A DNA stretch of 64,000 bases from Galbibacter kalidii. Lineage in GTDB: Bacteria; Bacteroidota; Bacteroidia; Flavobacteriales; Flavobacteriaceae. The position numbers and the translations under genes are program-made. Numbering within the stretch: position 1 is the stretch's first letter; every line of letters starts with the position of its first letter. This document shows positions 28,326-36,530 of this stretch, one piece after another. The stretch covers positions 1-64,000 of the forward strand of contig NZ_JAPFGA010000002.1 in assembly GCF_026241135.1 (NCBI RefSeq), in the 5' to 3' direction. Under the pieces are notes generated by a model. It was not told where the DNA came from and did no database searches. It worked only from the letters and a program-made list of their open reading frames with translations.

Positions 28326-28357
28326 AAAAAACGCTTTGACCGAAATCAAAGCGTTTT
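28326..28357 (-). terminator. Terminator of the ExbB-ExbD operon
   Basis: A 13-bp perfect stem AAAAACGCTTTGA / TCAAAGCGTTTTT closes a 6-base loop, with T-runs on both strands. It lies just after the last exbD gene on the minus strand. Confidence 0.9.
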
Positions 28358-28388
28358 TATATATAAGTATAAGTTTAATCGAAATGGA

Positions 28389-28871
28389 TTATTGCAAGTT
28401 TTGAGAAGCTTTACCAGATCTAGTGGTATAATTTATTTTAAGTGCATTCACTTTTCTCAATTCCTGCTTAATATCCGACACAAGTCCCATATTGGTCTCG
28501 TTGTCAACTTTCAAAGCGGTGGTAAGTACGTTCTGCAATTCCTCACGCTTTGATGCTCTTTCGGCAAGCACATAGTTGGCTACTTCAGAAACATCGGCAA
28601 ACTTGTCGTTCAGCTGAATTTTAGCTGCTGTTCCGAATTTTCCCTGATAGCGCGGACTAGGCTTTCCTGCATAGATATAAATTACCCTGTCTTTCTTATC
28701 CAGTTTTTGAGTCTGGTCTGCATAGGGCAATTCATTCTTAATCATCAAAGAGCTGTCTTTCATTACGGTTACCGTCATGAAGAAAAACAACAACATAAAA
28801 ACGATATCCGGCAATGAAGCAGTCGAAACCGCAGGTAAATCCCCATCTTTTTTCTTTGTAAATTTTGCCAT
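28389..28871 (-). CDS. exbD: ExbD/TolR family biopolymer transport protein (second copy)
   Basis: This 160-residue protein has a single N-terminal membrane helix (PDIVFMLLFFFMTVTVM, with the conserved Asp that carries protons in ExbD/TolR/MotB), preceded by the short basic cytoplasmic stretch AKFTKKKDGDLPAVSTASL, and a periplasmic C-terminal domain. The start is set at ATG 28871, seven bases after the previous gene; the open frame extends further up, but that part overlaps the first exbD. Together with ExbB and the first ExbD it should power TonB at the outer membrane. Confidence 0.92.
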   Translation of the reverse strand: MAKFTKKKDGDLPAVSTASLPDIVFMLLFFFMTVTVMKDSSLMIKNELPYADQTQKLDKKDRVIYIYAGKPSPRYQGKFGTAAKIQLNDKFADVSEVANYVLAERASKREELQNVLTTALKVDNETNMGLVSDIKQELRKVNALKINYTTRSGKASQNLQ

Positions 28872-28878
28872 AATAGCT

Positions 28879-29499
28879 TTAGTTTGTTTTTGGTTCTGCC
28901 TCAGATAATTTTTGAGGATACATTTTCTGTATGCGCTCAATTTTCGGCTTTAATTCGTCTTTCACGTCGTCTGAAGTCTTTGGATCCAAATAAAGATTAT
29001 TCATCGCTGTAAAATCCGTTCCGAAAATTCTTTGCGCCTCCCTATTCCTAAGTTCGTTATATGCACCTACCAATTCGTTTTGTACTGCAATATATGTCCC
29101 GTACTCAGTTAACCTGTCATTCTGCAAAGAGATAATAGCTTTGCTAGGGTGATCTGAAGATTCAGGATTCTTTGCACCCTTACAGTAATCGCAAGGTTCT
29201 CCTTTTTCTCCAGTTCCTCCACCATTATCTAAAAACTCAACAGCAGCTGCCTTCAAGTCCTCGAGTTGCATCAATTCATCTTCTACCAAAAGTTGGTTGT
29301 TTTTGTTTACAACCACGGTAAAGATATTCTTTTGTTTAATGATTGGCGGGTTTTCAGGCGGTTCAATTGGCGGCAACTTACGATCCAATCCTGCATCTGT
29401 TTCAATGGTAGTGGTTACCAAGAAAAAGATCAAGAGTAGGAAGGCAATATCTGCCATTGAGCCTGCATTAACCTCTGGTGCTCCTCCTCTTCTAGCCAT
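28879..29499 (-). CDS. exbD: ExbD/TolR family biopolymer transport protein (first copy)
   Basis: The 206-residue ExbD starts ARRGGAPEVNAGSMADIAFLLLIFFLVTTTI, with the single membrane helix and its proton-carrying Asp. The periplasmic domain is longer than in the second copy and includes an unusual loop with CDYCKG (near residue 100), a CxxC that could form a disulfide. Paired exbD genes are normal in Bacteroidota. It lies between a 142-aa membrane protein (2 bases upstream) and the shorter exbD. Confidence 0.92.
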   Translation of the reverse strand: MARRGGAPEVNAGSMADIAFLLLIFFLVTTTIETDAGLDRKLPPIEPPENPPIIKQKNIFTVVVNKNNQLLVEDELMQLEDLKAAAVEFLDNGGGTGEKGEPCDYCKGAKNPESSDHPSKAIISLQNDRLTEYGTYIAVQNELVGAYNELRNREAQRIFGTDFTAMNNLYLDPKTSDDVKDELKPKIERIQKMYPQKLSEAEPKTN

Positions 29500-29501
29500 A
29501 A

Positions 29502-29930
29502 TTATCTAGTTAATATTTTTTTCACTCCCGAAACAACCATCGCCAATATAGCTATGATCGCTAACAGATAGAATGCCCATAAACCGGCACCTACTGTTTT
29601 AGAAGTTCCCTCTGTCACGTCAATTCCTTTGTCTGCCATTGCTTGCAAGTCTACATCCGTTCCTGAAGACAACACAAAGTAGCTGATAAGTAATACCAAA
29701 CCAAAGGCAACAATGGAAATTAACGATTTTTTCAATTTGTCAGGATGGGATAACAACTGTACAATGGCAAACAGCACTGTAACTACAGCCGTGATAATAG
29801 TCATCCACTTTCCTACATTTATCATTAAGCTGATCATACCCTCGTTGTCATTAGAATTTGCTATTACAACCCATAGCACTAATCCAACGATACCAAGTAT
29901 GATTGCTAATATTTTAGCTATTTTATACAT
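29502..29930 (-). CDS. Small four-helix membrane protein of the ExbBD operon
   Basis: This 142-residue protein has four hydrophobic helices (~5-25, ~38-60, ~72-90, ~112-135) and no recognisable motif. It sits in the ExbB-ExbD operon, with its stop two bases before the first exbD. The same position is taken by an unnamed membrane protein in other flavobacteria, so it is probably an accessory part of the proton-channel complex; this is inference from context. Confidence 0.8.
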   Translation of the reverse strand: MYKIAKILAIILGIVGLVLWVVIANSNDNEGMISLMINVGKWMTIITAVVTVLFAIVQLLSHPDKLKKSLISIVAFGLVLLISYFVLSSGTDVDLQAMADKGIDVTEGTSKTVGAGLWAFYLLAIIAILAMVVSGVKKILTR

Positions 29931-29962
29931 AATAATTTCCTGTTTATTAAGTCCTTAAACTA

Positions 29963-30769
29963 TTATTTTTTGTGTTCTACCAACAAATCAACCAAAGTGA
30001 TCGATGCATCTTCCATATTGTTTACGATACTGTCGATTTTGGCGATGATGTAGTTGTAGAAAATCTGAAGGATAATAGCCACGATAAGACCAAATACTGT
30101 TGTCAATAACGCTACTTTAATATCACCTGCAATTAGGGAAGCGTCCAATCCACCAGCGGCACTAATTTTATCGAATGCACGAATCATACCGATTACTGTA
30201 CCCATGAATCCTAACATCGGAGCAATCGCGATGAATAATGACAACCAAGAAACATTTTTCTCTAATTGACCCATTTGCACACCACCGTAAGCTACAACAG
30301 CTTTTTCAGCAGCTTCAACACCTTCGTCAACTCTGTCTAATCCTTGATAATAAATTGATGCTACAGGCCCTTTTGTATTTCTGCAAACTTCTTTTGCTGC
30401 TTCAACACCTCCAGATGCCAATGCATCTTCTACTTGTTGTGCCAGTTTCTTAGTGTTTGTAGTGGCCATGTTCAAGAAAATAATTCTTTCAATAGCTACT
30501 GCAAGTCCTAAAATAAGACACAATAGTACAATACCCATAAATCCGGCACCACCTTCGATAAATCTTTCTTTCAATACTTGGTGAAAGCCTTTGGATTCTT
30601 CTTCGGCTGCGGGAGCCTCGTCTTGTACCAATGCTGATGCAGCATCATCGATAGCAACAATTTCTGAGATTTGATCAGATACAGCAGGAGTTGTTTCCTT
30701 TGCGTTGGCGTTTGTTGCATTAAAAGCCAATAATCCGGCAATTGCCAGAATAGAGAATAGTCTTTTCAT
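29963..30769 (-). CDS. exbB: MotA/TolQ/ExbB proton channel family protein
   Basis: This 268-residue protein opens with a cleavable signal-like segment (KRLFSILAIAGLLAFNATNANAKE). An acidic Ala-rich linker follows, then three helices of the ExbB fold: ~75-95 (GGAGFMGIVLLCLILGLAVAIERI), ~180-200 (LFIAIAPMLGFMGTVIGMIRAF) and ~215-245 (GDIKVALLTTVFGLIVAIILQIFYN). The conserved Thr/Pro/Gly-rich pore sequence GFMGTVIGM is intact. It is the first gene of the minus-strand operon exbB - membrane protein - exbD - exbD. Confidence 0.92.
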   Translation of the reverse strand: MKRLFSILAIAGLLAFNATNANAKETTPAVSDQISEIVAIDDAASALVQDEAPAAEEESKGFHQVLKERFIEGGAGFMGIVLLCLILGLAVAIERIIFLNMATTNTKKLAQQVEDALASGGVEAAKEVCRNTKGPVASIYYQGLDRVDEGVEAAEKAVVAYGGVQMGQLEKNVSWLSLFIAIAPMLGFMGTVIGMIRAFDKISAAGGLDASLIAGDIKVALLTTVFGLIVAIILQIFYNYIIAKIDSIVNNMEDASITLVDLLVEHKK

Positions 30770-30845
30770 TTCTTCTAAACTTAAATTTGTTCGTTAATAG
30801 GGTTAAAGATAAAAAAAAAATGTTATTAAACATTAAAAACTACAG

Positions 30846-30933
30846 CAGAGAGGAAGGGATTCGAACCCTCGATACGCTTTTGACGTATACACACTTTCCA
30901 GGCGTGCGCCTTCGACCACTCGGCCACCTCTCT
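30846..30933 (-). tRNA. tRNA-Ser (anticodon GGA)
   Basis: On the minus strand it reads AGAGAGGTGGCCGAGTGG at the 5' end. The acceptor stem AGAGAGG pairs with CCTCTCT, with discriminator G. The anticodon stem-loop has GGA flanked by GCACGCCT and AAGTGTG, and a long variable arm (GTATACGTC...GCGTAT) marks it as a class II tRNA. The T-loop is GGTTCGAATCC. Length is 88. Confidence 0.96.
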
Positions 30934-31003
30934 TTTTAACATATAGCTTTAGAGCGCCAAATAACGAATTTTTTTTTAGTTCTTAAAATTTATGCAGCTA
31001 TTT

Positions 31004-32023
31004 TTAACTCATTTCACCTCTGAGAGCGGTTTCGAAGATGGTTTTGAACACTTTAGGCTGAATTTTATTCCCCAAGAGGTACATCAATTTTGCTATTGCT
31101 GCCTCTGTTGTGATGTCTTTTCCGCTAATGAGCCCTAATTTTTTAAGGTGTGTGCTGGTTTCATATTGACCCATAATGACACTTCCTCCTGAACATTGGG
31201 TGACATTAATTATGATCTTACCCTGTTTTATGGCTTCTTTTATCAGTTTTGAAAACCAGGCTTGGGTAGGTGCGTTTCCGGCGCCGTAGGTTTCCAGAAT
31301 CACAGCTTTTACTTCCGGATTTGTTAATACGATCTCTAAAGATTTTTTATTGACTCCCGGAAAGAGTTTAATCAGTGCAATATCAGCATCCATGGTTTTG
31401 TGCACTTTCAATTTTTTTCTTGTGGGTTTTAACAAGTAGTCGTGATTTATTTTTAAATGAACCCCACTTTCTGCCAATGGCGGATAATTCAAAGATGCAA
31501 AGGCCTCAAAATGCTCAGCGTTTATTTTAGTAGTTCTATTGGCCCGGTACAATTTGTATTCAAAATACAGACATACTTCCCTAATTGCTGGTCTGCTGCG
31601 ATACTGAAGCGAGGCAATCTGAATGGAAGTAATCAAATTCTCCTTGGCATCGGTACGCAAATCGCCAATGGGAAGTTGCGATCCGGTGAAGATGACCGGC
31701 TTGGATAAATTCTCGAGCATAAAACTCAAAGCCGATGCTGTGTAACTCATAGTATCACTTCCGTGCAAAATCACAAACCCATCATAATTATCATAACCCT
31801 CTTCAATGATTTCAACGATTTTAACCCAGTACTCTGGATTCATATTGGAAGAATCGATAGGTTTTTCAAAGGAAACAGTGTCAATATCACAATCCAAATG
31901 CGAGAGTTCGGGAATTCTTTTCAGCAGTTTGTCAAAATCGAAAGCACGCAGAGCCCCGGTTTCAAAATCCTTGACCATCCCGATGGTTCCTCCAGTATAA
32001 ATAAGCAGTATTTTAGCCCGCAC
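31004..32023 (-). CDS. ansA: Type I (cytosolic) L-asparaginase
   Basis: This 339-residue asparaginase hydrolyses asparagine to aspartate and ammonia. Both catalytic threonine motifs are present: YTGGTIGMV (~9-17) and LHGSDTMSYTASAL (~84-97), with the catalytic lysine region DLRTDAKENL. There is no signal peptide, so it is the cytosolic AnsA type. Its start overlaps by 11 bases the end of the upstream acyltransferase gene, indicating one transcript. Confidence 0.93.
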   Translation of the reverse strand: MRAKILLIYTGGTIGMVKDFETGALRAFDFDKLLKRIPELSHLDCDIDTVSFEKPIDSSNMNPEYWVKIVEIIEEGYDNYDGFVILHGSDTMSYTASALSFMLENLSKPVIFTGSQLPIGDLRTDAKENLITSIQIASLQYRSRPAIREVCLYFEYKLYRANRTTKINAEHFEAFASLNYPPLAESGVHLKINHDYLLKPTRKKLKVHKTMDADIALIKLFPGVNKKSLEIVLTNPEVKAVILETYGAGNAPTQAWFSKLIKEAIKQGKIIINVTQCSGGSVIMGQYETSTHLKKLGLISGKDITTEAAIAKLMYLLGNKIQPKVFKTIFETALRGEMS

Positions 32024-33152
32024 TGACTTTAGCTTTTAATTGATTGAAAACCGGATTTGCATACATCCGTAAAAAGTTTTCCAATTCCACTTCGTTTCCT
32101 TTTTCCACACGTCTTTTTATGCGACGTTCAAATTGTCTTTTTTCTTTTTCGGTATATTTTTTCTCAAATCGCTTTTCACCTTTCAGCATATCATAGGCCA
32201 GGTAGTTGGAAGGCCATAATTTGTAGTTTTTATGAATTTGCTCATCGATGAGCTCGGCCAGCATTTGAAATTGTTTATTGGCAGGTTCGCCTCCTGATTT
32301 GATAGCATCCAATTCCTCATCCAAAACACCTCCGGATGCCATATGGATCCGTTTTTTCTTTCCGGTTACTCCTTTTAATATACTGTTGAAATCTTCATTG
32401 TTTGATTTCACATATTCTATCTCCTTATGTTTTGCCATCAACTCGGGCATTTTCAGCACATCGGTAGGATCGTATTCATAGGAAATGGAAACGGGAACAA
32501 TTTTCAGCTTTCTAAAATAGTCCATCACTTCATCTTCATCTCCGGCCAAAGCCAGCATTTTAAGTACCCCTTGTTGGGTTTGATCGTTGCCATCTTTAGT
32601 CCTTCCTTCCCGCTGGGCGATCCAAACTGATCTTTTTTCTTCTTGGAGTTTTTGTTTTATATAGCTCGAAACCAAGCGCGAACTTTTCAGCATTTCCCTA
32701 GGCGAAAGGTCTCTTTTTATCAAAAAATTCCGAGTGAGGCGCGACAATGCCATCAGAAATGGTTTTTTAACCAAATTATCACCGATTGCAGAAGCCGTCA
32801 TTACCAAATCGTGTTCATACAAAGCCACATTTAGCAAAGAAGTATCTAAAATGATATCGCGATGGTTGGAGACAAACATATACGACTCCCCTGGAGTTAA
32901 CGCATCAAAACCGGAAGTGGAAAAGCCATCGGAACTTTTTTCGAGCACCATTCTTACACTATTGTATATCACCTTGGTTTGAAAATCCCTGATGGAATGA
33001 CAGCTTTTGACAATTTCTCCAATTGCATCTATATCCTTATCCGCAAAGGTAAATTGAAGTAACTCCCGAATCATGGGGTGTTCCATGTATTTCTGAAGCG
33101 CCTCGTTTACCTCTGAATCATGATAAGGTCTTATATCGTCTATTGTTATCAC
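32013..33152 (-). CDS. 1-acyl-sn-glycerol-3-phosphate acyltransferase-like protein
   Basis: The 379-residue protein has the PlsC/LPLAT acyltransferase motifs: block I NHRDIILDTSLL (HX4D), block III REGRTKDGND, and a block IV-like VPVSISYEYDP. It is longer than PlsC because of ~90 N-terminal and ~80 C-terminal residues, the latter basic (KRFEKKYTEKEKRQFERRIKRRVEKG). There is no membrane helix. It should acylate a glycerophospholipid precursor; the acyl donor and substrate are not clear. The gene order (tatD, acyltransferase, ansA, tRNA, exbB) looks typical of flavobacteria. Confidence 0.85.
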   Translation of the reverse strand: MITIDDIRPYHDSEVNEALQKYMEHPMIRELLQFTFADKDIDAIGEIVKSCHSIRDFQTKVIYNSVRMVLEKSSDGFSTSGFDALTPGESYMFVSNHRDIILDTSLLNVALYEHDLVMTASAIGDNLVKKPFLMALSRLTRNFLIKRDLSPREMLKSSRLVSSYIKQKLQEEKRSVWIAQREGRTKDGNDQTQQGVLKMLALAGDEDEVMDYFRKLKIVPVSISYEYDPTDVLKMPELMAKHKEIEYVKSNNEDFNSILKGVTGKKKRIHMASGGVLDEELDAIKSGGEPANKQFQMLAELIDEQIHKNYKLWPSNYLAYDMLKGEKRFEKKYTEKEKRQFERRIKRRVEKGNEVELENFLRMYANPVFNQLKAKVSAG

Positions 33153-33168
33153 TTCCGTATTATTTAAT

Positions 33169-33329
33169 GAACTCGTTTAAACTTTTTCTAATTGGCTAAA
33201 AAATTACTCTTTTGAGCCTGCTCTTTGGCTTTTTTTCCTTCCGTAGCCCAGCTATGCAACTCAAAAAAGCCTTCAATCAGGCTCAAAATAATTAATTTTC
33301 GCTTCAATCAAAAAAGCTTAAATGAGTTC
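33169..33329. repeat. Dispersed repeat family B, copy 2
   Basis: It begins GAACTCGTTTAAACTTTTTC and ends CGCTTCAATCAAAAAAGC-TTAAATGAGTTC, matching the ends of copy 1 at 26744-26953; only the middle differs. The termini are inverted relative to each other. It fills the gap between the acyltransferase and tatD genes. Confidence 0.75.
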
Positions 33330-33386
33330 AATGACAAAAAAACAAAAATTAGTTTACTTTGGGTTTACTTTCTCTTTAAATGCTTG

Positions 33387-34154
33387 TTAAACCCCAAATA
33401 CATCAACTGAATTTTGAGTTGTTACTTCTACGATCTTCTCCAAAGGTAGCTTGTAAACTTCAGCCAACTTATCAGCTACTTTGGTTATATACGAACTTTC
33501 ATTCCGCTTTCCTCGATAGGGTGTTGGCGCCAAATAAGGGGCATCCGTTTCCAAAACAATATGAGAAAGATTTATTTCGTTTAAAAATTTGTCGATTTTT
33601 CCATTCTTGAAGGTGACCACACCTCCAATGCCCAGTTTCATGTTGTATGAAATGGTTTGTTTGGCCTGTTCTAAAGTTCCGGTAAAACAATGGAAAATCC
33701 CAAAAAGGGAATCGTCTTTTTCTTCTTCCAGTACTTCAAAGATCTCATCAAAGGCTTCCCTGCAATGGATCACTATGGGGAGTTTATTTTTTTTTGCGAG
33801 TTGTATTTGATATTTGAAAGCCTGCTGTTGTTCCTTTAAAAAAGTCTTGTCCCAATACAGATCGATCCCGATCTCGCCTACCGCATAAAATTTCCTTTCG
33901 GAAAGCAAAGCTTCCACATGTCGCAGTTCTTCTTCATAATTTTCCTTCACATGTGTGGGATGTAAGCCCGTCATTAAAAAAACATGTTCCGGATATTTTG
34001 CTTCCAATTGAAACATAGCTTTGGTGTAGGTAGAATCAATGGCGGGGATAAAAAACCGTTTGATTCCGGCTTCCATAGCCCGACCTATCATTTCATCCCT
34101 ATCTTCATCAAAAGCCTCACTGTATAAATGTGTATGCGTATCTGTTAAAACCAT
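33387..34154 (-). CDS. tatD: TatD family metal-dependent hydrolase
   Basis: TatD-type deoxyribonucleases remove damaged nucleotides from DNA ends. The 255-residue protein has the TIM-barrel metal ligands: DTHTHLY (~5-11), VGEIGIDLYWD (~90-100), VIHCREAFDEI (~127), FHCFTGT (~153) and ETDAPYLAP (~204). The start is the ATG at 34154, giving the family N-terminus MVLTDTHTH. Forty-one upstream codons are open but cross the divergent promoter and are not used. Confidence 0.93.
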   Translation of the reverse strand: MVLTDTHTHLYSEAFDEDRDEMIGRAMEAGIKRFFIPAIDSTYTKAMFQLEAKYPEHVFLMTGLHPTHVKENYEEELRHVEALLSERKFYAVGEIGIDLYWDKTFLKEQQQAFKYQIQLAKKNKLPIVIHCREAFDEIFEVLEEEKDDSLFGIFHCFTGTLEQAKQTISYNMKLGIGGVVTFKNGKIDKFLNEINLSHIVLETDAPYLAPTPYRGKRNESSYITKVADKLAEVYKLPLEKIVEVTTQNSVDVFGV

Positions 34155-34180
34155 GGCACAAAAATAATAGTTTAAACGGC

Positions 34181-34188
34181 TATCTTTG
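34181..34188 (+). promoter_or_regulatory. -7 box of the retropepsin-like gene
   Basis: TATCTTTG matches TAnnTTTG, 18 bases before the ATG at 34207. It lies in the 52-base divergent gap with tatD, and it makes the TTG start at 34186 impossible for the same gene. Confidence 0.7.
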
Positions 34189-34206
34189 CATAAAATTAGA
34201 GAGATA

Positions 34207-34650
34207 ATGCAAAGTCTGAAAAAATTCCTTGCTGAAAAAGGATATGTAAAAGCCCCACTTACTTTAACCAAAACCAATCATTTTGAAGTAGTCGCCAAGA
34301 TCAATGGAATCACTGGCCGATTTATCCTAGACACGGGGGCATCCAACACCTGTATTGGGTTTGATTGTATTGAACATTTCGGATTGGAAACGGAATCTTC
34401 TGAAGTAAAAGCTGCCGGAGCAGGAGCAACCAATATGCTAACACAGGTATCCAAAAAGAATAAATTGGAAATTGAATCATGGTCAAAAAAGAAGGTGAAA
34501 ATCGTGCTTTTTGACCTCACCCATGTCAACTCAGCCCTTACCATACACGATGCACTCCCCGTCCACGGAATTATTGGCGCCGATATCTTGAAAAAGGCCA
34601 AAGCTGTTATTGATTATAACAAGAAAACTCTTTTTCTTAAAGTGAAGTAA
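34207..34650 (+). CDS. Retropepsin-like aspartic protease (clan AA)
   Basis: The 147-residue protein has the retroviral-protease signature FILDTGASNTCIG with catalytic Asp at residue 42, a flexible-flap region and a second hydrophobic IIGADIL segment near residue 122. A single copy of the motif implies a homodimer enzyme. There is no signal peptide or membrane helix, so it is probably cytoplasmic. These bacterial clan AA proteins are widespread in Bacteroidota but have no settled function. ATG 34207 is preferred over an upstream TTG because of the promoter box. Confidence 0.82.
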   Translation: MQSLKKFLAEKGYVKAPLTLTKTNHFEVVAKINGITGRFILDTGASNTCIGFDCIEHFGLETESSEVKAAGAGATNMLTQVSKKNKLEIESWSKKKVKIVLFDLTHVNSALTIHDALPVHGIIGADILKKAKAVIDYNKKTLFLKVK

Positions 34651-34676
34651 AATTCTGCATAAGAAAATATATCAGC

Positions 34677-34720
34677 TTGAAAGCCCTCCCCGCCTCGGGC
34701 GGGAGGCTAGGAGGGGACAA
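34677..34720. repeat. GC-rich interspersed palindrome
   Basis: GAAAGCCCTCCCCGCCTCG-GGCGGGAGGCTAGGAGGGGAC forms nested CCCTCC/GGAGGG and CCGCC/GGCGG stems. It resembles the arms of the REPIN-like repeats at 39.7 and 56.4 kb, where similar CCTCC/GGAGG stems occur. Confidence 0.5.
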
Positions 34721-34840
34721 AAAGGGAGTTTTTCTTAATCCCGGTCAGGAATTTACTTGTATAAAAAAGGGGATTTTCCCTGTTGATATATGTCTAAACT
34801 TATTAGACATTTACATCAGCATTCAAAAAACAAGTAATTT

Positions 34841-34963
34841 ATGGAAACACCAACCACCGACCATTTACAAGGAAGATCAAACGACATCGCTTTGACTATT
34901 ACGATAGTCGGCTTATCGTTAATCACATTTCTTCTAAATATTTATTTAGTTTTTTCGATTTAA
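34841..34963 (+). CDS. 40-residue single-helix membrane peptide
   Basis: ATG at 34841 opens a 40-codon frame ending TAA at 34961-34963. The peptide has a polar N-terminus (METPTTDHLQGRSND) and one strong membrane helix (IALTITIVGLSLITFLLNIY). It has its own surroundings: a 21-bp palindrome ATGTCTAA-N5-TTAGACAT at 34790-34810 upstream and a strong terminator at 34997-35033 downstream. The placement between a regulatory palindrome and a terminator is what supports it as a real gene. Its function is unknown; small membrane peptides often modulate a larger transporter or act as toxins. Confidence 0.55.
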   Translation: METPTTDHLQGRSNDIALTITIVGLSLITFLLNIYLVFSI

Positions 34964-34996
34964 CATTTCCTTCCTTTTAGTTAGCCAACTTAAGCT

Positions 34997-35033
34997 AAAA
35001 ACGCCCTTACCGGTTCCGGTAGGGCGTTTTTTT
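34997..35033 (+). terminator. Intrinsic terminator after the 40-residue peptide
   Basis: An 11-bp stem (CGCCC-T-TACCGG / CCGGTA-GGGCG) with a 2-base loop and T-run GTTTTTTT sits 34 bases downstream of the 40-codon frame. Confidence 0.88.
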
Positions 35034-35061
35034 ATATATAGAACTCATTTTAAGTTTTTAT

Positions 35062-35242
35062 AACAATTCTGTCCTAAATAAATTTTTACCTGTTCATTTT
35101 TTTATTCACCTCTTTTTATTGTTTTATAGGTGTTCATGATTGCTGCGCAATTCATTGATGAAAAAACCCTTCGGCTACGCTCAGGATAAACCAAGCCAAA
35201 AAAATCTAGGCTGACGATAAAAACGTTTCGGACGCTATTATT
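35062..35242. repeat. Dispersed repeat family C, short copy (internally deleted)
   Basis: It begins ACAATTCTGTCCTAAATAAAT and ends GATAAAAACGTTTCGGACGC-TATTATT. It shares the left part (CTGTCC...GATGAAAAAA...TCTAGGCTGACGATAAAAAC) and the right end with the copy at 41909-42222. The middle is missing between the two ATAAAAAC boxes, as if lost by recombination between them. It sits between the peptide terminator and the end of sucB. A GAACTCATTTTAA sequence at 35041 lies just before it. Confidence 0.7.
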
Positions 35243-35243
35243 T

Positions 35244-36464
35244 TTATAATTCCAAAGCCTTTTTCACATTATTGTCCATCAACAATTCTTCCGGACTTTC
35301 CAAGGCTTCTTTTATGGCCACCAAGAATCCAACCGACTCTTTTCCGTCGATAATTCTATGGTCATAAGACAAGGCCACATACATCATAGGGTGTATTTCC
35401 ACTTTTCCGTCGACAGCAATAGGACGTTCGATGATATTATGCATCCCTAAAATACCACTTTGCGGTGGATTGATAATTGGTGTTGACAACATCGATCCGA
35501 AAACACCACCATTTGAAATGGTAAAAGTACCTCCGGTCATTTCATCTACAGTAATTTTTCCATCCCTGGCTTTTATTGCCAAGTTTTTAATTTCGGCTTC
35601 GATTCCCCTAAAACTCAGGTTTTCTGCATTTCTCACTACGGGTACCATCAAACCTTTTGGTCCGGATACCGCTACGGAAATATCGCAGAAATCATAGGTC
35701 ACTTTATAATCCCCATCGATCATCGAGTTTACATCAGGATATAACTGAAGTGCTCTTACAACGGCTTTGGTAAAGAAGCTCATAAAACCAAGGCTCACAC
35801 CGTGTTTTGCTTTGAACTCTTCTTTATATTGACTTCGTAATGCAAAAATCGGACTCATATTCACCTCGTTGAAGGTAGTAAGCATCGCCGTTTCGTTCTT
35901 AGCCGAAACCAAACGCTCTGCTACTTTACGACGAAGCATGGAGAGTTTTTTGCGCTCGCTTCCTCTGCTTCCGGCACCCGGAGTTCCCATGGACGGCGTT
36001 GCTTTTACCGCATCATCTTTGATGATACGTCCGTCTTTTCCGGTTCCTTTTACATCATTGGCATCTATGCCTTTTTCAGCCAATACTTTTTTAGCTGCCG
36101 GGCTCGTTGTTCCGGTAGCATAGGTTTCTTTTGTTGCTGAAGGCACACTCTCTTTTGCTGCTTCTGCCGGTTTGCTTTCCGCTTTTTCAGCTTTTGGAGC
36201 TGCTTCTTCTCCTCCTGCTGGTTTTTCAGCTGAAGTATCTATTAAACACACTACTTCGCCTACAGCTACAGCGTCTCCTTCTTCAGCTTTTAAGGTAATT
36301 GTTCCGCTGGCTTCCGCCGGTAATTCTAAGGTAGCTTTATCAGAATCTACTTCGGCAATGGCTTGGTCTTTTTCAACATAATCACCATCTTCGACCAACC
36401 ACTCTGCTATTTCTACCTCTGTAATAGATTCCCCGGGAGAGGGAACTTTCATTTCTAAAACCAT
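35244..36464 (-). CDS. sucB: 2-oxoglutarate dehydrogenase E2 (dihydrolipoyl succinyltransferase)
   Basis: The 406-residue E2 core carries succinyl groups in the TCA cycle. The N-terminal lipoyl domain (~1-76) has [14 protein letters not shown] with the lipoylated lysine at ~44. An Ala/Pro/Lys/Glu linker follows, then the E1/E3-binding domain (~118-155: [25 protein letters not shown]). The catalytic domain (~175-406) contains the SYDHRIIDG active-site histidine motif. It has one lipoyl domain, as in SucB. sucA is directly upstream on the same strand. Confidence 0.95.
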   Translation of the reverse strand: MVLEMKVPSPGESITEVEIAEWLVEDGDYVEKDQAIAEVDSDKATLELPAEASGTITLKAEEGDAVAVGEVVCLIDTSAEKPAGGEEAAPKAEKAESKPAEAAKESVPSATKETYATGTTSPAAKKVLAEKGIDANDVKGTGKDGRIIKDDAVKATPSMGTPGAGSRGSERKKLSMLRRKVAERLVSAKNETAMLTTFNEVNMSPIFALRSQYKEEFKAKHGVSLGFMSFFTKAVVRALQLYPDVNSMIDGDYKVTYDFCDISVAVSGPKGLMVPVVRNAENLSFRGIEAEIKNLAIKARDGKITVDEMTGGTFTISNGGVFGSMLSTPIINPPQSGILGMHNIIERPIAVDGKVEIHPMMYVALSYDHRIIDGKESVGFLVAIKEALESPEELLMDNNVKKALEL

Positions 36465-36530
36465 TGTTCTGTTTTATTTAGTTTTAATGTTTTGATGTCT
36501 TATTTCAGATATATAATTATAAATATACTC

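Noticed and set aside
33331-33390. 19-codon frame MTKKQKLVYFGFTFSLNAC after repeat B copy 2
   Set aside because: Very short and not followed by a terminator; the ATG is a by-product of the repeat end.
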